A stretch of 64,000 bases of DNA. Source: Bdellovibrionales bacterium. GTDB lineage: Bacteria > Bdellovibrionota > Bacteriovoracia > Bacteriovoracales > Bacteriovoracaceae. The notes beneath the pieces were generated by a model. That model was not told where the DNA came from and did no database searches. It saw nothing but the letters and a program-made list of their open reading frames with translations. The stretch covers positions 1 to 64,000 of the forward strand of contig JABGUH010000014.1 of assembly GCA_018646675.1 (NCBI GenBank). Reading direction: 5' to 3'. This document shows positions 30,542-41,680 of the stretch, piece by piece. How positions within the stretch are numbered: position 1 is the first letter of the stretch; each line of letters opens with the position of its first letter. The position numbers and the translations under genes were made by a program.

Positions 30542-31102
30542 ATGAAAATTCTTCAATTTATTTTTTTGGTCAGCTTAGTATCTATTGTAACAATGATGTC
30601 AGCTCTAGCTTCTAGTAGTGCTGAGGGAGCACATCACCCATCTCCTATGGATCTGATCTTTCCTGCAATTAACCTGACAATCTTATTGTCACTACTTTTT
30701 TGGAAGTTAAAAAAACCAATTGTCAGTTACTTTACTGATAATGCCAAGAGTGTTGAAGAGCAGGTCAAGCATGCTGCAGCCAAAGGCAAAGAAGCACAAC
30801 ACCGTTTTGATCAATTCCAAAGCAAGATAGAAAGTATCGCTGACGTTAAAAAGCAGGTTATTCAAGAAGAGGAGACGGAGATTTCCAGATTTCAACAACG
30901 AGTTAAATTAGAGCGAGAGCAACTAGTAGAAAGAATGACTAGTGATACTGATAGTCGAATTGAGAGTGACAGAGTTAATTTAGAGCACGCCGCCCAACAA
31001 GAGTTGGTTGATAACGTAATTGCGAAGGCAAAAGATATTATTACTTCGGATCTTTCCCGTCAGGAGAAAGCCTCAGAGAAACTCATTTCAAAGTTGGTAT
31101 AG
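30542..31102 (+). CDS. atpF: F-type ATP synthase subunit b
   Basis: A 186-residue stalk subunit. It has a signal-like N-terminus (about residues 1-22, ending SALAS), a membrane span near residues 38-55 (MDLIFPAINLTILLSLLFW) and a long coiled coil rich in Lys, Glu and Gln. The double hydrophobic N-terminus resembles b subunits with a cleaved leader. It ends four bases before atpH. Confidence 0.93.
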   Translation: MKILQFIFLVSLVSIVTMMSALASSSAEGAHHPSPMDLIFPAINLTILLSLLFWKLKKPIVSYFTDNAKSVEEQVKHAAAKGKEAQHRFDQFQSKIESIADVKKQVIQEEETEISRFQQRVKLEREQLVERMTSDTDSRIESDRVNLEHAAQQELVDNVIAKAKDIITSDLSRQEKASEKLISKLV

Positions 31103-31106
31103 TTAG

Positions 31107-31646
31107 ATGAAGAGAGAAAATAGTTCCAAAATTTATGCCCAAGCTCTGCTTGCACTGGCCAAGGATCAGAAGATCGATCTGGCCACTGAGTTGACCAAAG
31201 TACAGGAGTTGATTAACTCCAATAACCATCTGGAGCAATTGCTCTTTTTGGACACTTTTACAGTTGAGGAGAAGGGCGTTGTATTGATGGAGTTGCTGCA
31301 AAAGCTCTCTCTTCCCAAAACGGTAGTAAATTTCTTTAATTTTTTACTGAATGAAAAACGTCTCTCTCTTTTTCCTCAGATCTACCTGGAGTTAATGGTT
31401 CTAGATGATGATGAAAAAGGCTTAATCAGAGGTGTGGTGGAAGGCCGAGAGAGCCAAGTTGATCCTAAAGTGGTTAGGCAGATGAAAGACTATTTAAAAA
31501 AAGAGTTAGGTAAAAATATTGAGTTGAGTTTTCAGCAGAACCACCAGATTACTGCTGGGTATCGGATTACAGTTGGGGATCTACAGCTAGATACATCACT
31601 AGATAGTCAACTAGATGAACTTAGAGAGAGCATTTTAACTAATTAA
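31107..31646 (+). CDS. atpH: F-type ATP synthase subunit delta
   Basis: A 179-residue soluble subunit that links the alpha subunits to the b stalk. The N-terminal six-helix domain opens SSKIYAQALLALAKDQ, and the C-terminal signature near residue 150 is ITAGYRITVGDLQLDTSLDS. It sits between atpF and atpA, the standard order. Confidence 0.94.
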   Translation: MKRENSSKIYAQALLALAKDQKIDLATELTKVQELINSNNHLEQLLFLDTFTVEEKGVVLMELLQKLSLPKTVVNFFNFLLNEKRLSLFPQIYLELMVLDDDEKGLIRGVVEGRESQVDPKVVRQMKDYLKKELGKNIELSFQQNHQITAGYRITVGDLQLDTSLDSQLDELRESILTN

Positions 31647-31679
31647 TTGATAGTTATCCAAAAATACGGAGTATAGAAA

Positions 31680-33188
31680 ATGTCGATCAGACCGGAAGAG
31701 ATTACAACAATTATCAAGGATAGAATTTCCAACTTTGAAACAAGATTAAAGGTGGATGAGGTTGGTACCGTTTTAACTGTTGGTGACGGTGTTGCCCGCG
31801 TCTTTGGTTTGAAAAATGTCATGGCCGGCGAGCTGGTTGAGTTTGAAACAGGCATGCGGGGAATGGTTCTAAATTTGGAATCAAATAATGTCGGTGTTGC
31901 GATTCTTGGAGATGACCCAGAGATCAAAGAGGGGTCCACAGTTAAGCGCACTAAGCAGATTGTTAAAGTTCCAGTTGGTGATGCTCTACTGGGTAGAGTT
32001 GTTGATGCCAATGGTGAACCTCTCGATGGCCTGGGTGAGATTAAATCAGATGAGTATCGTAATGTAGAGATCAAGGCACCGGGAATTATTGCCAGGAAAT
32101 CGGTTCACCAACCGCTGCAGACGGGGTTGAAAGCGATTGACTCGATGATTCCGATTGGGCGTGGTCAGCGAGAGTTAATCATTGGCGATCGAAAAACTGG
32201 AAAGACGGCGATTGCGATTGATACAATTATTAATCAGAAAGGCCAGGATGTTATATGTATCTATGTGGCCATTGGTCAGAAACAGTCGACAGTTCGTCAG
32301 GTTCAGCAGAAACTTAAGGAGTCAGGAGCACTTGACTACACCATTATTGTTTCAGCTACCGCTTCACACTCCGCCCCTTTGCAATTTTTGGCACCGTATA
32401 CTGGTTGTACCATGGGTGAATATTACCGTGATAGTGGTAAACATGCGGTTGTTATCTATGACGATCTAACCAAGCAGGCTCAAGCTTATCGTCAATTATC
32501 ACTCTTGTTACGTCGCCCCCCTGGCCGTGAAGCCTTTCCTGGAGATGTTTTCTATCTTCACTCAAGACTACTAGAGCGAGCAGCTAAATTATCAGATAAG
32601 ATGGGAGCGGGGTCTCTAACTGCTCTACCAATTATTGAGACGCAGGAAGGAGACGTATCTGCTTATATTCCGACCAATGTTATTTCGATTACTGACGGAC
32701 AGATCTTCTTGGAGTCCGACCTCTTTAACTCTGGTGTACGCCCAGCAGTTAATGTTGGTATTTCTGTTTCGCGGGTAGGTGGTTCTGCTCAGTTAAAATA
32801 TATGAAAAAGATTGCTGGAACCCTTAGGCTAGATCTTGCTCAGTACCGTGAGTTGGCCGCATTTGCCCAGTTTGGATCTGACCTGGATGATGCTACTCAA
32901 AAACAGCTTTCACGGGGTGAGCGACTGGTAGAACTACTTAAGCAACCTCAGTATGCACCAATTGTAGCAGAGGATCAGGTTTTTGCCCTTTTTGCTGCGA
33001 CTAGAGGGCACTTTGATTGTATTCCAGTGGATAAAATTCTGGATGCAGAGAGAGACCTGCTTGATCACATCCACTCTAAGCATACTGGTTTGACTCAAGA
33101 GCTAATTGATGCAGGTAACTTGACTGATGAACTAGATCAGAAAATTACCAAGATCATTACAGATTTTGTAGCAAGTAAACAGTACTAG
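31680..33188 (+). CDS. atpA: F-type ATP synthase subunit alpha
   Basis: A 502-residue regulatory alpha subunit of F1. The P-loop is [11 protein letters not shown] near residue 170, and the family signature [17 protein letters not shown] is near 360, including the arginine finger (SRVGG). Its length and all conserved blocks are normal. Confidence 0.98.
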   Translation: MSIRPEEITTIIKDRISNFETRLKVDEVGTVLTVGDGVARVFGLKNVMAGELVEFETGMRGMVLNLESNNVGVAILGDDPEIKEGSTVKRTKQIVKVPVGDALLGRVVDANGEPLDGLGEIKSDEYRNVEIKAPGIIARKSVHQPLQTGLKAIDSMIPIGRGQRELIIGDRKTGKTAIAIDTIINQKGQDVICIYVAIGQKQSTVRQVQQKLKESGALDYTIIVSATASHSAPLQFLAPYTGCTMGEYYRDSGKHAVVIYDDLTKQAQAYRQLSLLLRRPPGREAFPGDVFYLHSRLLERAAKLSDKMGAGSLTALPIIETQEGDVSAYIPTNVISITDGQIFLESDLFNSGVRPAVNVGISVSRVGGSAQLKYMKKIAGTLRLDLAQYRELAAFAQFGSDLDDATQKQLSRGERLVELLKQPQYAPIVAEDQVFALFAATRGHFDCIPVDKILDAERDLLDHIHSKHTGLTQELIDAGNLTDELDQKITKIITDFVASKQY

Positions 33189-33207
33189 TTCTTTAAGGTG
33201 ATAAATT

Positions 33208-35509
<2,302 letters not shown>

Positions 35510-35920
35510 ATGGGTCACTTTAAAATAGATATTCTGTCCCCTTCCCAGGTGGTTGCCCAGTCAGTTGAGGCTGATCTAGTAGTAATTCCAACGGTTCGAG
35601 GCCAGATTACAGTTCTACCAGAGCACACTCATGTAGTCTCAAATTTGGATCTGGGTATTTTACAGCTAAGTTGTGATGGAAATGAGAGCCACTACCTGCT
35701 CGACGGTGGAGTCTGTAAGGTTTTAGGTGAGAAGATTACCATCTTAAGCTCTAGCTGTATTAGTGCCAGTGAAATAGATTTTGAGCGTGCAAAAATAGAA
35801 CTTAAAGAGTGTCGCCAGAAGCTTGCTGATCTGAAAGAGTTATCAACTGAAGATATCGACCTGTGGTTACGCAAAGAACGTCGATCAGAACTTCAGATCT
35901 CAATGGCTAACCTGTTGTAA
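35510..35920 (+). CDS. atpC: F-type ATP synthase subunit epsilon
   Basis: A 136-residue F1 subunit that couples rotation and can inhibit ATP hydrolysis. The N-terminal beta sandwich shows FKIDILSPSQVV and VIPTVRGQITVLPEHTHVVSNL; a C-terminal helical hairpin follows. It starts immediately after the atpD stop codon and is the last gene before a strong terminator. Confidence 0.95.
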   Translation: MGHFKIDILSPSQVVAQSVEADLVVIPTVRGQITVLPEHTHVVSNLDLGILQLSCDGNESHYLLDGGVCKVLGEKITILSSSCISASEIDFERAKIELKECRQKLADLKELSTEDIDLWLRKERRSELQISMANLL

Positions 35921-35946
35921 TTCAAAGGATTTTTCCCTAACTGAAG

Positions 35947-35999
35947 GTGGTCCTATGGGACCACAATCTTTCTGCTGGTCCCATAGGACCACTTTTTTT
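35947..35999 (+). terminator. Terminator of the ATP synthase operon, built from the mnmE-type palindrome
   Basis: Two copies of the GGTCCTAT/ATAGGACC palindrome (35947-35964 and 35976-35991) are themselves inverted relative to each other. They form a perfect 17-pair stem (35947-35963 with 35976-35992) around a 12-base loop, followed by seven T. It lies 26 bases after the atpC stop codon. Confidence 0.9.
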
Positions 36000-36154
36000 C
36001 AACAACAAATAATCTATAACTTTTCTGAATAATCTGTCTGCCAGCTGAGTAGTCACTCTTAGGCTACTCACAAAATGATCGATGGAAGCTATTGCCCCTT
36101 GAAAATAATATGTTTGGGGGCATCATATTAGTTAGAACTATATGTAGAAGGTAT

Positions 36155-38512
36155 ATGAGAAGAGTTGCGATAACTATATTATTACTACTGCCACCACTGG
36201 TTGCGAGCTTCATAGTTTTGAACAGCAGTGATCAATCTATTATCAAAGAAAATAAAATTACAAAAGGCCCAAGCCTCCAACCAGAAAGCACTCTTGCCGT
36301 TCCAGCGGAAATAGAATCAATCGTAAAACCAGCCGTTGATAAAAGAGACTCAAGGCCAATTAATAGAGCAATTATCGTTAAAAAAACTCACCAAAAGAGG
36401 GTTCAGAAAGTATCAATCAAGGAAGTACAAATTACACCGCAGGTTGGAAAGATTGCGAGTTTTAAACGAAAAAGGAGCAGTCGGCGGAAAATTGTTCCCT
36501 TCCCACTGGTAAAAAAGCTAGCTGCAATAAAAATTCCTACTAGAAAGCCCACTAAAATTGAAGTGCAAAATCATCCTACTCCAGTAGTCTCTCAGCCGAA
36601 GCTTAGAGAGATTCCAGAAAGAGTAGTGATCAAGGGTCATACTTCTACTTTGATTGATAATTCTGAATTGATTCAACACTATGGATATAGGGTTGGGAAT
36701 TCTAAAGTTAAAAATTATGCTAGCTCATTTATCAAGCTAGAAGTGGCCAGATATTTAGCTAAGCTTGAAAAGCAGGAGCTAAGTGACGCTATCAGAGTTA
36801 AAGCCCAAAAGCTTGCTCAGCAGAAGAAGAACTCCCAGAAGAGTCAGGTGGTAAGCGTGGCCCCGGATCATGCTACCAATCAGGCAGCAGTAAAAGATAG
36901 CCAGCCAGCCATCTTGGAAGACAAAGTAAAGAACACCTTGGCCGCAACCAGTGTGGTCACTCAAGTGGCCAGGGAGCTGCCCACAGTATTTGAGTACTCA
37001 TCTATGGATGAACCGATTAAAGGTGGCTCTCAGATTGATGTTGAAAATAGCATATCTAGCACTAAGACAGATAGAGTTAATGTCGGAGGCCACGGCATTG
37101 TGGTAAAGGCAGATGTTACTCCGACTAGAGAGTTGTCCAAGATTGTAATCAACCAAGGCTATAATCCGTTGGTTGCAGCTAATCGTCAAAAAGTTTCGGT
37201 TAGGGTGGAGAAGGTAATCAAGCGTGAGATGGATAGTCAGGCGGCAGTGAGTACTCATTCTGGGCAGAGTTCGGCGAGGTATGCGCCAGTTATTAAGAGC
37301 AGCCCCAAGCTGAAGAGTGGCAAAAAGATGAGTACTCAAAAAATAGAGCGAGCACCAGCGATTGAGTCCGATATAGTGGTTTTTACCTTACGAGCACTGA
37401 GCATCGATCCCCTGGGCAAGATAGCGCCACAATCTCTAAGTGGACACCAATTTGAGCCTCTCTATGATCGTAATATTCGCTTTAGTGATCACCGACATAA
37501 TGGAAGAGTAGAGGTAACACACAAGCTGCAAGGTGAGACTGGGCACATAGGTGGTAGAGTTATTACTGAGCGTGGGATAGTTACCAATATATCCATGGCA
37601 GTGGATGCTGGCCGTCTAGATGTGGAGATACCGGTATTTTTGGAAGAGGAGCTTGAGCAGTTGGCCGGTGAGGTTGGTAATGAAAGTGTTGGCCATCTAC
37701 TTCTTGATTTAGAAGATCATGACATAGAGGTAATGCTAGATGCTGGTCCGGTTACAAAGTTTTATTTTGATCACAACTTCAAGCGCACTACTGTTGATGG
37801 AGATTATAGATATCTACTAATTGTAAATATTCCGGTAGGCAATGTGTTAGTGAGTTATCAACAGCATAATGAAATGACCATTCCTCGAATTATCAATATT
37901 GTTCAAAATGAACTGTTATTTGAGAATGTTCAGTTCATGTCTGGGGGACCAGCGAAGATTGTATTACAAGAGCGGCGCTTGATGAGTGACCTTCCCTTTG
38001 ATCTAAATCTCGCTTCTAACTCAGTGGCGTTGTTTGCAATGGATACCAAATTTCAAAAAAGTGGCTTAAGCCAGTTTAATTTCTACTTGGAGCGCCACCT
38101 GTTTGGTAGTAGAAACTATCTGGAGTTTACACATACCGATGAGCCAATCTTTGTTGGTATGGGGAGCAATAGTACTTTAGAGATACCCAGTACGCAGTTT
38201 CAAAAACATATTTTATCAATATTTAATCTAAATACTTTAGAGGAAAGCTGCTTAGTACAGATAAATCCTGCCAAAGAGATTAAGAGCTTTAGTGTCGGAG
38301 GAACATCTGGGCGTGGTAATTTAAATCTGTCCACACTCTACCTCGATATTGATGGCGTAATCAGTGATACTGCCAGTACATTAACTAAAAAGATATTTCT
38401 TGCTGCTGATGAGCAGGGGGTTATTAATTTCAGAGTCCTCTACGCTGACAGTAGTGAAGATTTGGTTAAAACTATCTGTTCTATCGATTCATATCTAGTT
38501 GAACAGCTTTAA
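36155..38512 (+). CDS. Large envelope protein of unknown function
   Basis: The start is uncertain. I prefer the ATG at 36155, with AGAAGG just upstream and an immediate membrane anchor or signal (MRRVAITILLLLPPLVASF); an ATG at 36110 and a TTG at 36092 are alternatives. The 785-residue product has three parts: the anchor, a Lys/Gln/Val-rich low-complexity region to about residue 370, and a folded-looking C-terminal half of mixed beta character (RFSDHRHNGRVEVTHKLQGE and beyond). I recognise no family. Anchor plus long flexible basic spacer plus globular domain suggests a protein crossing the periplasm, but this is inference. Confidence 0.7.
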   Translation: MRRVAITILLLLPPLVASFIVLNSSDQSIIKENKITKGPSLQPESTLAVPAEIESIVKPAVDKRDSRPINRAIIVKKTHQKRVQKVSIKEVQITPQVGKIASFKRKRSSRRKIVPFPLVKKLAAIKIPTRKPTKIEVQNHPTPVVSQPKLREIPERVVIKGHTSTLIDNSELIQHYGYRVGNSKVKNYASSFIKLEVARYLAKLEKQELSDAIRVKAQKLAQQKKNSQKSQVVSVAPDHATNQAAVKDSQPAILEDKVKNTLAATSVVTQVARELPTVFEYSSMDEPIKGGSQIDVENSISSTKTDRVNVGGHGIVVKADVTPTRELSKIVINQGYNPLVAANRQKVSVRVEKVIKREMDSQAAVSTHSGQSSARYAPVIKSSPKLKSGKKMSTQKIERAPAIESDIVVFTLRALSIDPLGKIAPQSLSGHQFEPLYDRNIRFSDHRHNGRVEVTHKLQGETGHIGGRVITERGIVTNISMAVDAGRLDVEIPVFLEEELEQLAGEVGNESVGHLLLDLEDHDIEVMLDAGPVTKFYFDHNFKRTTVDGDYRYLLIVNIPVGNVLVSYQQHNEMTIPRIINIVQNELLFENVQFMSGGPAKIVLQERRLMSDLPFDLNLASNSVALFAMDTKFQKSGLSQFNFYLERHLFGSRNYLEFTHTDEPIFVGMGSNSTLEIPSTQFQKHILSIFNLNTLEESCLVQINPAKEIKSFSVGGTSGRGNLNLSTLYLDIDGVISDTASTLTKKIFLAADEQGVINFRVLYADSSEDLVKTICSIDSYLVEQL

Positions 38513-38519
38513 TTTCAAA

Positions 38520-39689
38520 CTACCACTGATACTCTTTCAACACCTTGACTGTTTTTTGATATCCTGCCTTGACAACTTCAGCTGTATTATTGGGGTCAAG
38601 GGAGAAAAAATTGTGAAAAAAGACTTTATAGTTATCATGGTCAGGGTAGATATCAATTAGGTGAACATCTTTTTTATAGTGCAGTTTTCTCTCTAAAATA
38701 TTTAATATTTTCTTTTGATGATCAACAGAGAAGTCATTGGCCATCATATATTGGTAGACAGAGTCGATAGCATCTTTTGCGGTACTGAATTTAGCACGGT
38801 TGGCAATAATCTTCTTTTGAATCATTAGGTAGATGGCCTGGATTCCGATCGCCGGAATCCCATAATTTATTAAAGAGCCAATCTCATCATGGTAGTGAAG
38901 TGGTGTGTGGGTCCAGGAACAGATAATGTGGTTACAGTTGTTGTCAAGAGCGACATGCGTAGAAAGAGTCTCTCTAATCTCACCATCCAAATAGTAATCA
39001 ACCTCCGCAGTCAGTGGGTTTTTGATCGGATATGGAGAGTAAAAGGGTGGAACACTCATGCTGGCAGCAATGCTATCTGCGATTGAAATGTCCGTGTAAT
39101 AGATTGCGGTACTATCATGAGAGGGGTTTGGGTAATTATATTTGCTAAAGATGACCTTGCGAGAGTGGTCAAGTTGGGTAGCGACTACAAAGAGGTCAGA
39201 CTCCAGCTCATCAAAAAGACTAAACTCATTTAAATGGGTCTGAATATAATTATGCAGCCCATAGGTCGAAAAAAAACCGGAGATATTAGTTAGCGGCTGG
39301 AGTAGTTTTTTAATTGCGTAGGGCAAACCGATAAAAGGATCATAGGAAGAAGCTCTAGTTGGTTTCTTCATTGGATTTTTTAAATAGAGCATATCCCGGT
39401 ATGATATGGGCACTAATTTAGTTTTTTTACGATTTAAATTGGCATCAATAATATCTAACGGCTTATGACCCATTGCAAAATAAAGATTAATTAGTGCACC
39501 AGCACTAGAACCAACATAGGTTGAGATCTGATATGAATCTTTTGGGGCGCCATTGCTTTTAAAGGAAAACCCCATCTCCTCTAATGCTAAAGCGACACCA
39601 AGGTGCCAGGCACCCGCTTTAATCACGCCACCAGAGAGTACGAGGGCAACTTTTTTATCTTTAAAAGGTGATAGGTCGATATCTTGCAT
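38520..39689 (-). CDS. Patatin-like phospholipase
   Basis: A 389-residue alpha/beta hydrolase of the patatin family. It has the oxyanion loop LVLSGGVIKAGAWHLG near residue 18, the nucleophile serine in YVGSSAGALINLY near 65 (GxSxG), and the catalytic aspartate in YYLDGEI near residue 235. Such enzymes release fatty acids from membrane lipids; this one has no signal peptide, so it is probably cytosolic or exported by another route. It converges with the gene at 36155, ending eight bases from it. The ATG at 39689 has no strong ribosome binding site. Confidence 0.88.
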   Translation of the reverse strand: MQDIDLSPFKDKKVALVLSGGVIKAGAWHLGVALALEEMGFSFKSNGAPKDSYQISTYVGSSAGALINLYFAMGHKPLDIIDANLNRKKTKLVPISYRDMLYLKNPMKKPTRASSYDPFIGLPYAIKKLLQPLTNISGFFSTYGLHNYIQTHLNEFSLFDELESDLFVVATQLDHSRKVIFSKYNYPNPSHDSTAIYYTDISIADSIAASMSVPPFYSPYPIKNPLTAEVDYYLDGEIRETLSTHVALDNNCNHIICSWTHTPLHYHDEIGSLINYGIPAIGIQAIYLMIQKKIIANRAKFSTAKDAIDSVYQYMMANDFSVDHQKKILNILERKLHYKKDVHLIDIYPDHDNYKVFFHNFFSLDPNNTAEVVKAGYQKTVKVLKEYQW

Positions 39690-39773
39690 GACAGTAGTAT
39701 AATATTAATTGGATAAATAGGGAAATATTCACTAATATTGTTAGTATATAGTTAATTAACACTAGGAGTAGTC

Positions 39774-40139
39774 ATGGGTGTTGATAGTAATTGGGTATCC
39801 ATTTTAGAGTATGCCAGAATTAAAAAGATCTCGATATCAACGATTAGAAGGCACATTAAGGCTGGAAGGATCAAGAGTAAGCAGTTAAAAGGGAAGTACT
39901 TCCTATTGCTTCCAGCGTCTTTAAGATCAATAGATGATTGCGAGACAAAAGAGAGTCGCAGTGCTGATCTTGATAATAATCAGAGATATCTACTGCAAAA
40001 ACAGGAAAATAGAGAACTAAGAGAGGAAATTGCTGATTTGAGAATGTTGGTTCAGCTTCTGGAGTCCAGATCAAGCGAGCTGATGGTGACGCCATCCTCT
40101 TCCGACACTCCACCAGTGATTCCCACAACACTATCATAG
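39774..40139 (+). CDS. Helix-turn-helix protein with a coiled coil
   Basis: A 121-residue protein. Residues 6-45 form an excisionase/MerR-like winged helix-turn-helix (VSILEYARIKKISISTIRRH then KAGRIKSKQLKGKYF). Residues about 70-105 are a predicted coiled coil (LLQKQENRELREEIADLRML), and the tail is Ser/Thr/Pro-rich. TAGGAG lies five bases before the ATG. It probably binds DNA as a dimer. It is 11 bases ahead of the outer-membrane protein gene, so the two may form an operon. Confidence 0.75.
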   Translation: MGVDSNWVSILEYARIKKISISTIRRHIKAGRIKSKQLKGKYFLLLPASLRSIDDCETKESRSADLDNNQRYLLQKQENRELREEIADLRMLVQLLESRSSELMVTPSSSDTPPVIPTTLS

Positions 40140-40150
40140 GGTCAAGTAGA

Positions 40151-41641
40151 GTGAGAAGATTAATTATCAGCTGTCTGTTACTGCTCTATTTAATTATTAG
40201 CTTGGGTTTCTCATCAGTTGATGCGGCACAAAGTCTGCGCCACTGTATGTTGCTCCCGATTAGTGACACTATGAATGGTGCAATCTCTTTTGAGGTGTTC
40301 AAGCATGTGGAGCGATTTCTAAGAGAGAGTGACTGGTGCTATTATCGATCTAATTCCGATATTCTGAATATTCTTGCTCGCTACAGAAAAAATCTATCTG
40401 GACATCTACAAAATGAGGATGTTCTTAAAGTAGTAGCAGAGAAAATCAGGGCCGGATCTTTGATACGAGTGGAGCTTAGTAGCTTAGTCAAAGGGGTAAC
40501 AGTTAAGGTGAGCATCCTGGGGGAGAATGGAAGTGATGTCTATTTTAAAGAGGAGACTCATTTAACAACAGATAAGATAGATGTTATCGCCCAGACGATT
40601 GAGAACTGGTTAGATGTTTACGAGAAACATATTCCCTATGAGGGAAGAGTTACAGGTGTTTTGGGTACTCAGATCACAATTGATATTGGCAAGGATTCTG
40701 GAGTGAGGGTTGGAGATATAATTAAGATATCTCGATTTAAAAAGAAAAGACAACACCCACTACTTAAGTCAGTGGTAGATTGGGAGAGCGAGCCCCTTGC
40801 AGTTGCCAAAGTTAATTATGCCAATAATCAACAGGCCCAGGCAAAGATTACTGAGTTCAGATCTCGTAAGCGAATTCAGCTTGAGGATTGGATTAATTTT
40901 AAAAAACAGCCTCAAATTTCGGTTGTCGGCAAGGATGAAAAAAATCTGGTCAGCGACAATAGCTATAAGTTTGGTAAGCTGGGAACCGTAGAGCTGATGT
41001 TAAGCCTAGGGGTTGGCTCAGAAAGTAGTTATACCTCCAGCGCTGGTACCAAAAAAATTGGTGGTTTGCTCTTTGGCATAGATACTGCTTTCGAGGTTTG
41101 GGTGACAAGAAACTGGTGGGGAGGACTTGATTTGGATTTGGGTCTAGCATCATATAAACAGCAAGAAGGAGCAATTTCCGGCAGTGGGGCCGGAGTAAGT
41201 ATGGTTCGTTATAAATTTTTGGCCGGATATCGCTATCTCCCACTGGGGTTCTTTTATGGCCCGCGAGTAGATGGATTTATTGGATATGGAAATAATAGTT
41301 ATAATCAGGACTACAATAGTAGTGATGGATTTACCGAGAGCTCTTTTGGTGGATTGTTGCTAGGTGTGCGCGGAAGCGTGCCGATTAAAAAAACCATCCG
41401 AGTTCACCTTCGCCTGGATTACCGGCCGGCTGCTGGTTATAGTGAAGGTATTACTCTCTACGGTGAAGGCAATTCTGTTACCAGCTATGACTTTGAAGTG
41501 GGAGGAGGTTACCAGTATGCTCCTTCAATTAAACTCAAGGCAGCACTGGAGTTTATCACCAATAAGGCGAGCTTTAGTTCTGGCAGTACGATGACTTTTT
41601 CTGAAACAAAGTTAAAAGTTGGAGCATCTAGCACATTTTAA
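40151..41641 (+). CDS. Exported protein with a C-terminal outer-membrane beta barrel
   Basis: A GTG start opens a signal peptide (MRRLIISCLLLLYLIISLGFSSVDA), giving 496 residues. The first half is a soluble domain of alternating strands and helices. The last about 220 residues alternate Gly and aromatic residues in beta-barrel style (for example LMLSLGVGSES, WWGGLDLDLGLASY, LRLDYRPAAGYSEG) and end in a terminal Phe, the usual outer-membrane targeting signal. The function is unknown. The next gene, ligA, is unrelated. Confidence 0.75.
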   Translation: MRRLIISCLLLLYLIISLGFSSVDAAQSLRHCMLLPISDTMNGAISFEVFKHVERFLRESDWCYYRSNSDILNILARYRKNLSGHLQNEDVLKVVAEKIRAGSLIRVELSSLVKGVTVKVSILGENGSDVYFKEETHLTTDKIDVIAQTIENWLDVYEKHIPYEGRVTGVLGTQITIDIGKDSGVRVGDIIKISRFKKKRQHPLLKSVVDWESEPLAVAKVNYANNQQAQAKITEFRSRKRIQLEDWINFKKQPQISVVGKDEKNLVSDNSYKFGKLGTVELMLSLGVGSESSYTSSAGTKKIGGLLFGIDTAFEVWVTRNWWGGLDLDLGLASYKQQEGAISGSGAGVSMVRYKFLAGYRYLPLGFFYGPRVDGFIGYGNNSYNQDYNSSDGFTESSFGGLLLGVRGSVPIKKTIRVHLRLDYRPAAGYSEGITLYGEGNSVTSYDFEVGGGYQYAPSIKLKAALEFITNKASFSSGSTMTFSETKLKVGASSTF

Positions 41642-41680
41642 TTTACTGTCTCTTTGAGACCGTGATTACAAGAGAGTATT

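Noticed and set aside
35947-35991. parS or another ParB site
   Set aside because: GGTCCTATAGGACC does not match the parS sequence found twice near parAB; the hairpin with a T run is better explained as a terminator.
36092-36154. Upstream TTG (36092) or ATG (36110) starts for the large envelope protein
   Set aside because: Neither has a ribosome binding site, and both place a polar segment ahead of the hydrophobic anchor; the ATG at 36155 fits better, although this is not certain.
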